A stretch of DNA of 64,000 bases. It comes from Mytilus galloprovincialis (taxonomy: Eukaryota > Mollusca > Bivalvia > Mytilida > Mytilidae). The position numbers and the translations under genes were made by a program. The stretch covers positions 20,922,347 through 20,986,346 of the forward strand of contig NC_134851.1 of NCBI RefSeq assembly GCF_965363235.1, in the 5' to 3' direction. Below the pieces are notes generated by a model. That model saw only the letters and a program-made list of their open reading frames with translations, was not told the DNA's origin and searched no databases. Within the stretch, counting starts at the first letter, position 1, and each line of letters opens with the position of its first letter. Of this stretch, positions 11,346 to 22,995 are shown in pieces.

Positions 11346-11947
11346 AGACAAATAAAAGCACTATTTACATGATTTATTCATTTCAAAATAAATATTATTT
11401 GACAGTTGTTGTCCATTTGTTTAAAGTGTTTTATCATTTGATTTTGCCATTTGAATAGGGACTTTCCGTTTTGAATTTTTCTCTTAGTTCAGTATTTTTG
11501 TGATTGTACTTTTTTCAGCTGATTTGGAAACGTTTCAGAAATATTAAACTGAGTAATTTAACTGCTTGTTAAGTACAAGTTTCTTTTTACATATATGACA
11601 TATTATGTAAATTGAAATGAAATATGTTATGCATAATTCTGAGCCAACAATCTGTAACAATTACAACAAAAAAGTAGATATTGATTATTATAATGAGTAA
11701 ATTGAGATGTAAAGAAGAAGAAAGATGTAATACGTGCAATTTTTCGTGTAGACTGTATCATCTTTAGTAATCTTTCATAACATATTAAAAAATAAAACAA
11801 AATCGAGTTATTTATCTTTTTTCCAATTAAAAATATCACAAGAAATAAGATTTTTTGAATTTTTGAATTCGTGTTTTTAAACTTTTGCAGAAAATATATA
11901 TTTCAAACTGAAATTTAATACATAATCATGCTAGCTAGATATAGAAA

Positions 11948-12135
11948 GATTTGGTGTGAGTGGCAATGAGAAAACTCTCCATCCAAATAACAATTTATAA
12001 AAGTAAACCATTATAGTTCAATGTATGGCCTTCAACACGGAGCCTTGGCTCACACCGAACAACAAGCTATAAAAGGCCCCAAAATTACTAATGTTAAACC
12101 AATCAAACGGGAAAACCAACGGTCTAATAGCTAGT
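11948..12135. repeat. Mussel GATTGCCAATGAG-type short repeat
   Basis: Diverged copy beginning GATTTGGTGTGAGTGGCAAT, with ATGGCCTTCAACACGGAGCC and AAGCTATAAAAGGCCCCAAA inside. It also occurs at 23588-23775, and inverted at 14065-14280, 29890-30035 and 52960-53285. Better conserved plus copies are at 33176-33400 and 59493-59590. Length and copy number suggest a SINE; I could not identify Pol III boxes. Confidence 0.65.
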
Positions 12136-12483
12136 TTATTTTATATTGTGTATATGAAAACGTGGTACAGTTATTGGCTTTTTTGTTAAAGCGATAAAGT
12201 AGCTTAACCAGTGAAATGAAAACTGGGTCAATAACACACTCAATACTACCTTTGACAGCCCTGTCTTCACCTGTAGAATTGAGATCATTGAAACTTTATA
12301 GGTGAACAGTTGTTAAATTATTGCACGTTAACAACTTTGAATGTAATTTTGAAATCAATTAAGGACCTTTACCTTTACAAAAGCATAGATATGTATTACA
12401 TTTATTTTGTATATTTATAATTTCCTGTTCTGATAATCTATGCATGTAATATTTGCCATTTGACCATAAACCATAATATGTGC

Positions 12484-12660
12484 AGCATGATCTGCATACC
12501 CTTCCGGTGCACCTGAGATCACCCCCGAATTTTTGTAGGGTTCGTGTTGCTATGTCTTCAGTTTTTTATCTTGTGTAGGATTTGTCTTTTAATAGTTTTT
12601 TTGTTTTTGGCTATTGCATTGTCAGTCCGTGTTCGACGTATGAGTTTGTATATCCTTTTG
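12484..12660 (+). mobile_element. 3'-end fragment of the RT retroelement (sense)
   Basis: GCATACCCTTCCGGTGCACC and GATCACCCC...GTAGGGTTCGTGTTG match the reverse complement of the element at 4404-5262. Homology between the A and B blocks ends just before it (B continues at about 24120 into the flank of gene C). Confidence 0.6.
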
Positions 12661-13204
12661 GCATATTTTGCACTTATTTTACTCCATGTGTTACAAGAAG
12701 ATTTGGATGGAGGCAATAATTGACTAAAATATTCAAGCTAAAAATTTACAAATTAAAACTCCAATCCAAAAGTTATCATTATAATGCAAGTACACACCAT
12801 ATAGACCTCATTTCGTTTTATTCATACAAATAATCAGGTCAACTTCTGTATTATATTTATATAAACAAGGTGAAATTCTTTAACTTTTAGGGTTGTAATT
12901 ACAACTGGACAAATGAGATCAAAACTGCAAAAGTTTGTCTGGTGACGGATACATTCCTCAATTATTATTGACGCAGTTCAAGTTCAAGACAGTTGTTTTC
13001 CAGTCATTTGATGTGTTTGAGCTTTTGATTTTGCCATTTGATAATTAACTTTCCGTTTTGAATTTTCCTTGGAGTTCGCTATTTTTTGTTATTTTACTTA
13101 TTCATGTACTAGCTGTATATTTCACCAGCTAGAAGCTGGCAGCCACTTATAGCAGTAAATCAAACCGGCAACAACATATTTCTTAACATCCAAATCATGA
13201 CATA

Positions 13205-14552
13205 TCTAAAACCAAACAAAAAACTTTACAAGACTTAAACGTTCAATAAACATTAAACTCATAGTAAATTGAAATAGCACCTCCTTTGTCAGCTGAAATC
13301 GACATTAACACGTCTTGTCATGATTCTTTTAAGCTGAAATATCCAGTTTTATATGCAAATGATACTAGAAGCCACTTTTTATTCAATACAAAAATGTTCT
13401 ACAATTTGAGATTTTTTTTCTGTTTCATTTTGTCTTGTTTCTATTCCACACAATTAGCAGATTCAGAAACAATTATAAAATAGAAAATTAAATCATATAA
13501 CATGTTTTAAGTACACATGTCATTTTAAATACATGATTTAAGTTTGAAACGAAATATGTTATATGTATAATCCAGAGCCAAGAGGTTGTCACAATTATAA
13601 CAAACAAGCTGTTTATTACAGTTATTAATGTCATTGTTAAAGCAATGAAGGATCTCAACCCCGATCAGAAAAGTGTGCCAATATCACACTTAATTTCAAC
13701 TCTGTCGTCATCTCTAGTAATGATATCAATGAAAAAATATGGATGAATAATTTTCAACTTATTGCACGGAATCATATTTAAATGCCATTGCTAAATCAAT
13801 CAAGGACCATCACAAAAGCATAAGTTCACTTTACATTTAAATTTTCTCGTCCGGATGATATATGCATAACATATTTGTCACTTGACATTAAACAATAATA
13901 TCGTCATCGTTGACCAAGCAATAAAGATATCAAAGTTAAACGTATCGCTTTTGTTGTGTTCAAACTCCTGTATATTCATTCTGATTGAGTCAAGACATTT
14001 CAATTTATATCTTATAGTGTGGCTTTCTATGTTGTAATGTTACACTACTATTTCAGGTAAGGGTAAAGGTTGGCGCCTGTTAAACATTAAAAACCGCTGG
14101 ATTTGTTTGCACCTAGTCATTTTGGGGCCCTTTATAACTTGCTGTTCTGTGTGAGCTACGGCTCCATGTTGAAGACCGTACTTTGACCTATAATTGTTTA
14201 TTTTTTACACATTGTGACTTACATCATGTACATGGAGAGTTGTTTTATTGGCACTCATACCACATCTTCTTACTTCTATAAATATTTTACCAATTATATA
14301 AAAATTATCCTTCACAATTATTTTTATAACACTTTATCATGTTTATATGTAGGTCTTAAGCTACAAAATTTATGATCAATAAATTCCTCGCTCCATCGAT
14401 GTAACAAAGCTGTTGGATTATAAAAATTAGGAAATTAACGTAAAATATGATTTGAATTTGTTCATGGATCATGTGGATGAAAGATCGCAGAACTGTTTAA
14501 AACGGCAAGTTATATAAGTTTGTTAATCTGGCATATGATCGTTCCATTTCTT
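13205..14552 (+). repeat. Subfamily-2 upstream flank with no gene behind it
   Basis: Collinear with 52114-53552, which leads into pseudogene J; its later part also resembles 23.6-24.4 kb before gene C (AATATCGTCATCGTTGACCA and CGCTTTTGTTGTGTTCAAA). The match stops at about 14552, where the tandem repeat array begins, so the gene that should follow is missing. An inverted short repeat occupies 14065-14280. Confidence 0.6.
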
Positions 14553-14559
14553 TTTCTTC

Positions 14560-15240
14560 AGAGCAAGATTGAGTTTTGGTGGTCACGTTTTACTATAAGC
14601 AATAGGTCTAGTATATTTGGTGTATTGATGGACTGAAAAGTGTACATGGCCAACTTGCAGGTGTCATCTGACCGTGACCTTATTTTCATGGTTTAGTGTT
14701 TATACTTTAGTTTTTTATGTTGTTTTGGTCTGTTTTTCTCATGCTGTATGCAAGATGTCTGCTATATTTAGTGTATGAAATTATTGTAAGGTGTACCTGT
14801 CTAGCTGGCAGGTGTCAACTATCCTTGACCTCATTTTCATGGTTCAGTGGTCAAAGTTAAGTTTTTGAGTTTGTCTAATATCATATTCAATAGGTCAACT
14901 ATATTTGGTGTATTGAAATATTTTAAGATCTATATGTCATTCGTGCAGGTTTTATTTGACCTTGACCTCATTTTCATGGTTCATTGCTCAGAGTTAAGTG
15001 TTTGTGTTTTGGTCTGTTTTTCTTTTACTATAATCAATAGGTCAACTTCATTTTTTGTATGGAAGAATTGGTAACTGTACATGTCTGCCTGGTATGGTTC
15101 ATCTGACCTTGACCCTCTTTTCATGGTTCATTGGTTAATATGCAGTTTTCTTGGTTAATGTTAAGTTTATGTGACAGTTGTAATAAAGCTTTATATAGAA
15201 CTATCAACATAATATCAATGATAAGTAAAGAAGGCAAGAT
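14560..15240. repeat. Tandem array of about 150-bp TTGACCTCATTTTCATGGTT units
   Basis: About four diverged units, each with AATAGGTCAACTATATTTGG, GCAGGTTTTATTTGACC and TTGACCTCATTTTCATGGTT. The same family appears inverted at about 50040-50790 and 55430-56190. I recognise it as a common repeat in bivalves and other marine invertebrates. The 75-codon frame at 14847-15074 is part of it. Confidence 0.75.
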
Positions 15241-16689
15241 ATTTTAGAGTGTGCACTCTTGTTTTAATATTTTGATTGATTAAAAATATGTTGAATTATT
15301 GTATTTTTGTCATTAAAAAATTACTATCGTTATTATGTGTATCTGTGAAAGGCTCATAATGATATTTTACATAATTTCACCCTTTTCCCGCCAAAATAGT
15401 GTGTTTTTAGGCAAAATCTTTTTTTTTCTATCGGTGACCTATATTTTTTTATTGCTTAATTTTTGACGCCAAATTTTAGCTTTAATATTACAGTTTTGGA
15501 CCAAGTGTTACAGACAGTTCTTTTGGTATTCCGATAAAAATATGCCAACACCTCTTTTTTCCCTATCATTTCATTGAAAAATGATCCCTTTTGCATACCT
15601 GTTTAAAAAAGTAAAATTTTTAGCTTAAATGGTCCGGGACCCGTATTTTTTTCGACCATTTTGATTTACTCTCTGTAAAGAATAGAATAACAAAAAATAA
15701 GACACGTCTGACAAAAACATCGAATGTTTTTGAGTTTTATAGGGTAGACTGCCCACAAGTGATATCGGGGATTATTCTGCCCAATCTATCCAACAAATAC
15801 TAGTTAAAATTTGCTATTCCAACGCAACATATTTTTGAGCTTATTGTCCATACTAGTTATATCAGTATACAATTTTTTTTTCTCTCAATTAAATTGAACG
15901 TAATTGTCTTGAAGAAATTTAGGAGGATGGCGTTCCCGTCTGAAAAAAAAAGGTGATATCGGGTTCCGAGGAAGATGGTGTAAAAAGCTATTATGATCAA
16001 AATAGCACTTAGCGTATCAAAGCAATTTATTTTACTGTTTCCCATTTGGGTAGAGGTACAACATCAACACACACTGTACGTTCATAAATATTCAATGGAT
16101 ACTAATATTCGTGGATTTCGAGGTTACAGGAAAACCACGAATTCAACGTTCAACGAATAAATCATTTGATTAGGAGCTTTACCTTTTCAATTTTCCTTAG
16201 TATTCGTTATTTTACATTTTATTTTAAACAAAAGACTTTAAAATACATATATTAAAAATGCAATTACTTGTCAAAAGCTGTAATCATTAATATTCGTGGG
16301 ATATCAATTTTTTGTAGATTTCGTGGGTAAAGTTGAATCACAGATTTAAATGTTCAATAGAATATACACTTATATGCATACTTAAGCTAAATAACGAAAT
16401 TAAGTATCCACGAAAATGCAATAGTTTATGAACCCTTGAAAATAGATACCCACGAAATTAAATGAATCCACAGTATCATCTCTTTTCACGTCCGTCCGTC
16501 TGTGATATATACACACCAATATATGTTCATCTCTAATTGTTAAAGTTGTGCTTGACATTAAGTTATAATTGACATCTCATCGATGGTTCTAAACTGTTTT
16601 AAGTTTATTTCCCATTACAGATTGTAACCTAATCATATCCTATGTGTATGTGTATTCCATATCTTGGTTCGATTTTATGTTTGATGAAA

Positions 16690-17165
16690 ACACTTAGATT
16701 TCTTAATGTGCCACTTGACCAACGACTTTGTAAAATGTGCAAGTCTCAATCAATAGAGGACGAATCCCATCTCTTTGTTTTGTGAACGCTATGAACAATT
16801 ACGAACAACATTATTTTATGATATCCGAGATAAGTACAACATAAACGTAACTACGCTACCAGCGAACATCAAATTAAAACATTCATTTTGTAATTACAGC
16901 AAGCATGTTTCTAACTTTATTTTGAACTGTTATACCATCAGACAATCTGTGACCAACTGATAACGTGCCTTGCTATAATTTGCGTGTAAATTTGAACTAT
17001 ATTTATTTATTTATTTTATTTGCAATACTGATACACAATGTACAGTGCATCATAAGCCTATTTGGCTGGCTGAAAATTACTTGTATGTATGAATGTAATT
17101 GTTTGTTATAATTGAGGTTGCACTTTAATTTTAAAATATTCTATTATATTCTATTCTATAAATGC
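16690..17165 (+). mobile_element. LINE polymerase C-terminus and 3' tail
   Basis: Reading FLNVPLDQRLCKMCKSQS, then IEDESHLFVL, then after a frameshift CERYEQLRTTLFYD, to a stop at 16958-16960: a C-x2-C...H...C LINE tail. It is followed by an AT-rich 3' region ending in TTCTATTATATTCTATTCTA. Broken and inactive. Confidence 0.7.
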
Positions 17166-17340
17166 ATTAAGTGTGACGGAACCAGTTTTATTTTATTCTT
17201 TGGAGAAAAGCACCTCCATCGACACAACGTTCGGTATTATTAAGCTTTGACCGACAAATTTTGTTAATTTTTTGAACTACGATGAACAAACCTAACAACA
17301 TGCAACTGATTTATTGAATTCCTGTCATGCATGTACTAGT

Positions 17341-17487
17341 ATATAATATTACGTCAATGTCAAAAAAATATAGACCTTTTTGTATGAGGCTGAGAAACTT
17401 GGGAGGGGGGGGGGGGGCGAGGTTCTTCCACAGTTTTGCGCCGAGTACAAAAAAGTTTATACTTTTATGACATTGACCTAATATTGT
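17341..17487. mobile_element. Hairpin MITE copy upstream of gene B, with a long G tract
   Basis: Homologous to 6003-6139. The GGGAGGGCGAGG of the A copy is here expanded to a run of about 13 G around 17404-17417. The neighbouring frame with a run of prolines on the minus strand is a by-product of this tract. Confidence 0.65.
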
Positions 17488-18133
17488 TTTTATACTGTAA
17501 TTTAAATTAATACATTGATAGCTTTTAATATCGTAACACAAATGTCAAACTTATTTTGATACCTTTATAGACATCTGATTGTGGAGAAAGTGTTCCATGA
17601 TGAAATTGACATTATACAAAATATAGCTATGTTACTATAATTAGGAAATAAACACAACTAGTTGCAGTATAAAAAGATCGATATTTGAAGAAAACAAGAA
17701 AGGATTTAATACAATGATCATTGTTTTTATGTTCAACGGTAGATATGACAAAACATTTGTGTCAATATAGTTTTATGTATATACCTTACAAGAGATAGAC
17801 ACGTGTCCGATATTTATCTTTCAACCTCACAAGATGTCGTTTCACTGGAGAGATTTTAATCCTTTTTGAAATACCTGTAACTGTCCCATGAAGACATTTA
17901 AATCTTACTGACATATTAATCTGGCTTTCAAAAAACAGTGTTTGCGCTGGTTTATATATCATACCAACTGAAAAATTTACTAACTAGAATCGGACCGAAT
18001 GACAAGTGTTTCAGTGTGTTTAAAATTGTATTCATAAAATCATTTTCTCATATTTTTATTTACTGTAGGTAAAAAACTACGAATCCGTAAGTCAAAACAG
18101 AGGCAGAAATCAAGAAAACCAGCAAGTGTAAAG

Positions 18134-18728
18134 ATGTTCGACTTTGTTTTAATCATTTTGTCTGGAAGCGTATTTGAAAAGGTTCACCTGTCTTGTATTT
18201 TAATTTTACTGGCTTTTGGAATACTCATAATAATATTACATGTATTTGTATCGGTATTCTTGAAGTATGATCACAAAAATTCAGTTGGTTTATTTTTTGC
18301 TTTAATAATCGGATTTGTTCATCAATGTTTTTTGTCGGCGAACTGGCTAAAATCAACATGTAATCTAAATGGAATAACTGTGTTCGTGACCGATTGGTAC
18401 ACTGTTCCTGTCGCCTGTTTGATATTGACTATTGGTGTGTTGTTCCTCGAAGAATGTTCAAAAGATGAGTCTAAAACAAAAATATATACGTATGGTGCCT
18501 TCATTTCCTTGGTTTTACTATTAGGTTTTGGAATGGGAATTCATGGAATCAGTAACCAACATGCCAATTACATGAATTATTATAACTTGAAGTTTCACAA
18601 AGCTGTATTTGTAGACAATAAGACTACACTCGTGAGTTTTGCCTTTGAATATCTTTTGGTCTATGCTCCAGTTTCTGTGACCCTGCTCTGGAATAGGAAG
18701 GAATGTGTGCTTATTAACGGTCAACAAG
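18134..18728 (+). CDS. Gene B exon 1: putative seven-pass membrane protein, segments 1-5
   Basis: Near-identical to exon 1 of A with the same length, five hydrophobic segments, W-L-K-S-T and QQ|G phase-1 donor. Four replacements are visible against A (F24I, V94A, S165T, L171F) and about three silent changes. The in-frame TAG upstream of the A start is CAG here, so the frame is open back to the acceptor near 18068, but no Met precedes the one used. The 5' flank lacks about 190 bp that holds the candidate promoter block in A. Joined to 22078-22358 it predicts 291 residues. Confidence 0.82.
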
Positions 18729-20329
18729 GTAATGTATATATTCTTCGTTATACAAGTATAAGGGTCTCGATGTGAGGTACTCATATCTGTATTCTGTTAT
18801 TTATATGCCATAATTCTCTATTCTGTTATTTATATGCCATAATTCTCTATTCTGTTATTTATATCCCATCTCTATTCTTGATATATGAGTACCCCAATAC
18901 TGTCTGTCCTTTATATGTTAATTTCTTTTATTTTCTTTCTCATTTTTTGCAAAGACCAATCGTAACAACATCTGATTAAAAAAACACTTTTAGATATTTA
19001 GATTATATATTGGCTCTTAATAATGACGACTTCAGTATGTACACTTAAGAGATTTGTCCTTCCGAACTGACTTAAAGCTAATACTAATAATAATGAACAC
19101 TGTCCTTTCCTGGATCTTAATATCTAATATAGTAAGCTTAATACCAAAATTTATGATAAAAGAGACGATTTTTCATTTCCTATTGTTAATCATCCATTTT
19201 AAGATGGTGAAGTTCCCTTGTCACATTTTATGCTGTTTAAATGTCTCAACTTGTTCGATTAGCTCGTGTATGTAACAACTTATTTGATTTCAACCAAAGA
19301 ATTCTCTGTATTTCTGAAAACTTATTACACCAGGATTTCAATATCACAAACAAGTCAAAACTATAATATCTTATGTTAATATTCTGTATAAAGCCGAAAA
19401 ATATCGGTTTTCACCCCAAAGCTAACTAAACCTTTAAACAGACTTATTTGAAAAGGATATAGTTACGATACTGTTATTAAAGATTGAATATTTTGATATT
19501 GATAATGATTCACTCATAGGGTCTTTGCATCGGAAATAAACACATCTATTCTTAAACCAGTTGTTGGCATGATATGTTCTTCTCATATATTTTTTTATGG
19601 TATGTAAATGAACCCCTAACGGGATGGCTTGTACTTGGTTTTCTTTTGCATATAACTTGTTTAAATTTGATTATGCGAACAGAATATTTTACACATTATT
19701 TCATATACATTTTTGTATGAGGCTTCGAAAATGTAAAAGGGCGGGGTTCATTTTTGCGCACAATACATAAAGGTTTATATTTTTCTGACATTGACCTAAT
19801 ATTGTCTTTAAACTGCATCTTAAATTTTACATTGATAGCTAATTAAAATGTAAAAATAATTTTAAACTTATTTTCATCCTTTAAGGAACCCCTGATTGTG
19901 GGAAAAGTTACCCATGATGAAATTGACATTGCACAAAATATAGCTGTGTTACTATATTTAGGAAATAAACAAAGCTAGTTGCAGTATAAATCAGATTATG
20001 TAAAACTAGCACGATTATTTATTCAATTTCAGTTAATAATAAACATTTCATAGTTGTTATTCTATTTTTTTTTAATATTCTACTCGTAGGTTAAAGTAAA
20101 GATAATTATTCATCCAGTTCATTTATAAGATTTTAGTTTGGGTCAACTTAACGTATACGGTTGTTTTTTATAGTTTGGTTTAGAAGAAATATCGACATAG
20201 CTAGATACTACAATTAATTATCTAATTACTGACACAATTCTATATTAAGTAAATTATTATTGTTGTATTAAATACCATAGTTACAAAGCTGATATCAACA
20301 TTTTAAAAATTTACATGTGAAAAAAAAGT

Positions 20330-21380
20330 AAAATCACAAAAATACTGAACTCAGGGGAAACTCAATTCGGAAAGTCCATAATCACATGGCAAAATCAAAT
20401 AACAAAACGCATCAAAAACGAATGGACAAGAACTGTCATATTCCTTACTTGGTAAAGGCATTTTCAAATGTAGAAAATGGTGGATTAAATCTGGTTTTAC
20501 AGCGCTTACCCTCTCACTTTGATGACAGTCTCATCAAAGTCTGTTATATTTACAATGATGCGTTAACAGACACAATAAGTAAAATAGTCAAAATATGGGT
20601 ACAGCAGTCATCATCGTGTAACAATTTTAAAAGGAACAATTTAACAGAACACAAAAACATCTATCTACAAACATATTCATTGATTTGCGTGTCTGACGTC
20701 AGAAAATTTTATACGTCACATATATTTGTCGTTCAATGTACATACAAACAATTTTAAAATTGCACATAGGCAATGTTAACATACAGGGTTACAAAATCAA
20801 AAGTATGTAAGTATAAATTTCAGAAATAGACCGAGATTTAAAATAGTCCAAAAGTTATATAGATAAATAAAGTGTTGTCACTTTTGTAGCGTATCTAGTC
20901 GGTGACAATGCATTCTTATTTTGTGTGCTGTCCTATTTTGTTTATATGGTGTTCTTTTTTTATTCTGTATGAAAGGTTACTAAAGGTTAAAAAAAATCCG
21001 TACTAATAGTTATCAAAGGTACCAGGATTATAATTTAATACGTCAGACGTGCGTTTCGTCTACATAAGACTTATCAGTGACGCTCAGATCAAAATAGTTA
21101 TTAAGCCAAACAAGTACAAAGTTGAAGAGCATTGAGGACCCAAAATTCCAAAAAGTTGTGCCAAATACGGCTAAGGTAATCTATTCCTGGGATAAGAAAT
21201 TCCTTAGTTTTTCGAAATATTCAAAGTTTTGTAGCAGGAAATTTATAAAAAATGACCATATAATTGATATTCATGTCAACACCGAAGTGCTGACTACTGT
21301 ACTGGTGATACCCTCCGGGACGAAACGTCCAACAGCAGTGGCATCGACCCAGTGGTGTAAATAGTTATCAAAGGTACCAG
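20330..21380. repeat. Mussel interspersed repeats within the gene B intron
   Basis: 20330-20560 carries the CACAAAAATACTGAACTCAG / TTGGTAAAGGCATTTTC family and 20995-21180 the CGTTTCGTCTACATAAGAC family. The frames of 123 and 80 codons here consist of repeat sequence. An inverted copy of 20.07-21.09 kb lies at 41395-42430. Confidence 0.65.
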
Positions 21381-21387
21381 GATTATA

Positions 21388-21843
21388 TGGGGACGAAGTC
21401 CCCTATTACAGTAGAAAATTCAATAATAAAAAAAAAATCGGGAAAATATCCCGAATTTTTCATTGTACTAATGAACTCAAAATCGTTCAATTTTTTTTTG
21501 TCGCGTTTTTTAATTTCCGGATCTGCGCAGAACACATAACTCTACTTCCTTCTTCCGGTCTTGTTGTCGTGAGTCTTTGATTAGTCTAGTAAAATATAGG
21601 AACTCAAGGAACACAATTCCAATATTTCATTTTTAATCATTCTTTGTCTTTGGTATGAATAAACGTTACCTGATGCATTGCGTTTCTTTGTTTACATTGA
21701 ACATGACGTCATAACTTAAATAACGTCACAAGTAAAATCCCTAACAACAGAACCAAAGTCGGAAACGTTACGATATTTCCGTTTCTTTTTTTTAACAAAT
21801 ATTTAAGTTACAAAAAAATTAATTTAAACAAACTTCGTCCCCA
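21388..21843. mobile_element. MITE with GGGGACGAAG terminal inverted repeats
   Basis: Begins TGGGGACGAAGTCCCC, itself a small hairpin, and ends AACTTCGTCCCCA, giving about 12-bp terminal inverted repeats. It sits between GGATTATA and a short extra stretch before GTTTAATACGC; the A intron reads GATTATAGTTTAATACGC with no insertion. No coding capacity. Confidence 0.7.
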
Positions 21844-22077
21844 TTCACAGGTAATGCCTGCCTCATATTAGTTTAATACGCAAGACGCGCTTTTCGTCTA
21901 CATAAGACGCATCAGTGACGCTCAGATCAAAATAGTTATAAAACCAAACAGGTACAATGAGGACCCAAAAATTCCAAAAAGTATTGAAAATAACGCAAAA
22001 TATCTGTCGTATTAGTATCCACCTACTGTATATGTCTTCTCCTTTAGTTTTTATTTTACTTTTTTACTCTTTTCCAG

Positions 22078-22358
22078 ATGATCATGACGAGCAGTGTATG
22101 ACGTGTGATAATAATAATATGGTGCAACGATATATCTTAATATTTATGTTGTTTGTGATTTGGATCGCGAGACCAATTCTTTGGACTATAAACTTTTATT
22201 ACAATTATTTTACTCAAGATTATATTCCAAGCATGACACTGTGTATGGTGCATATTTTTTTACTCTTGGATTTTAGTATCTTCTACTTGAGAAACTATTC
22301 ATATTCACTTACGTGTTCTTCTAGCAATCAACAAATTCAAATACCAGATAAGTGTTGA
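22078..22358 (+). CDS. Gene B exon 2: membrane segments 6-7 and tail
   Basis: Acceptor CTTTTCCAG at 22077. The split codon becomes GAT, so the junction reads QQ-D-D-H-D-E-Q-C-M-T-C-D. Segment 6 carries I-W-I-A-R-P with the usual Trp after it, and segment 7 and a serine-rich polar tail follow to TGA at 22356-22358. Thirteen residues differ from A (including G199D, N200D, C234W, Y257H and several in the tail) against one silent difference, while neighbouring intron sequence is nearly unchanged. Confidence 0.82.
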
Positions 22359-22679
22359 CTACAATAATTCATTGTTGAGGAACTGATCTAATACAATTGT
22401 ACTTAAATGTTCACACAAACAAGTGTAAATATGATGTCATGGCATTTGCCTCTATTCAATTGTTTGTTTAATCCGAGGTGCGTTATGTTATTAACCGCTA
22501 TATGATATGAACAATGTTCTGATATGAAACACTATTTGTGATCTGCGTATACTCGCACATTCATACATTGAAACTAATATATTTTTTGTTGCCAAAACAT
22601 TCGAAATGCATTCGACATGCATGATATAAAAGTTAACATACCCACTCCCGTGTTATGTGGTTGTTTGCTTAGTTAAATA

Positions 22680-22995
22680 TATATGATTAATCATATTATT
22701 TAAACATTTATTGAATAATATTATTTGTCAAATATATATCAAACATGTTACATAATATTATTAGTTAAATATATATTATTGATAAATAAAATTATTAGTT
22801 AAATATATATTGTAAATAAATAAAATTATTAGTTAAATATATATTATTAATAAATAAAATTATTAGTTAAATATATATTAATAATCAATAAAATTATAAT
22901 TAAAATATATATTATTAATAAATAAAATTATTACATGTAGTTAAATATGCATTAAATAAAGTTTAGTAAAATATATAATAAATAAAATTATAAGA
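22680..22995. repeat. AT-rich tandem array downstream of gene B
   Basis: Near-identical to 11030-11345: ATTAGTTAAATATATATTAT-type units of about 36 bp. Part of the segmental duplication. Confidence 0.8.

Larger units (their letters stand above)
15475..17860. repeat. 5' part of the B-block segmental duplication
   Basis: Aligns piecewise with 1436-6515, omitting the LINE (2279-3575) and most of the RT element (B keeps only AGTTGTGCTTGACATTAAGT from it). No host exon is present. Confidence 0.75.
18729..22077 (+). other. Gene B intron (3349 bp)
   Basis: Same arrangement as the A intron. The 31-bp minisatellite (about 18790-18870) has three units instead of two. The hairpin MITE at 19705-19805 has lost much of its left arm. 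A 456-bp MITE at 21388-21843, absent from A, explains most of the extra length. Confidence 0.7.

Noticed and set aside
11948-12135. tRNA-derived SINE with identifiable Pol III promoter
   Set aside because: I could not find convincing A and B boxes, so only a short interspersed repeat is claimed.
18521-18784. Minus-strand 87-codon frame over exon 1 of B
   Set aside because: It is antisense to a coding exon, is not maintained in A, and resembles no protein I know.
20386-20757. 123-codon frame in the B intron
   Set aside because: The sequence is a common mussel repeat, and the homologous A intron frame is broken.
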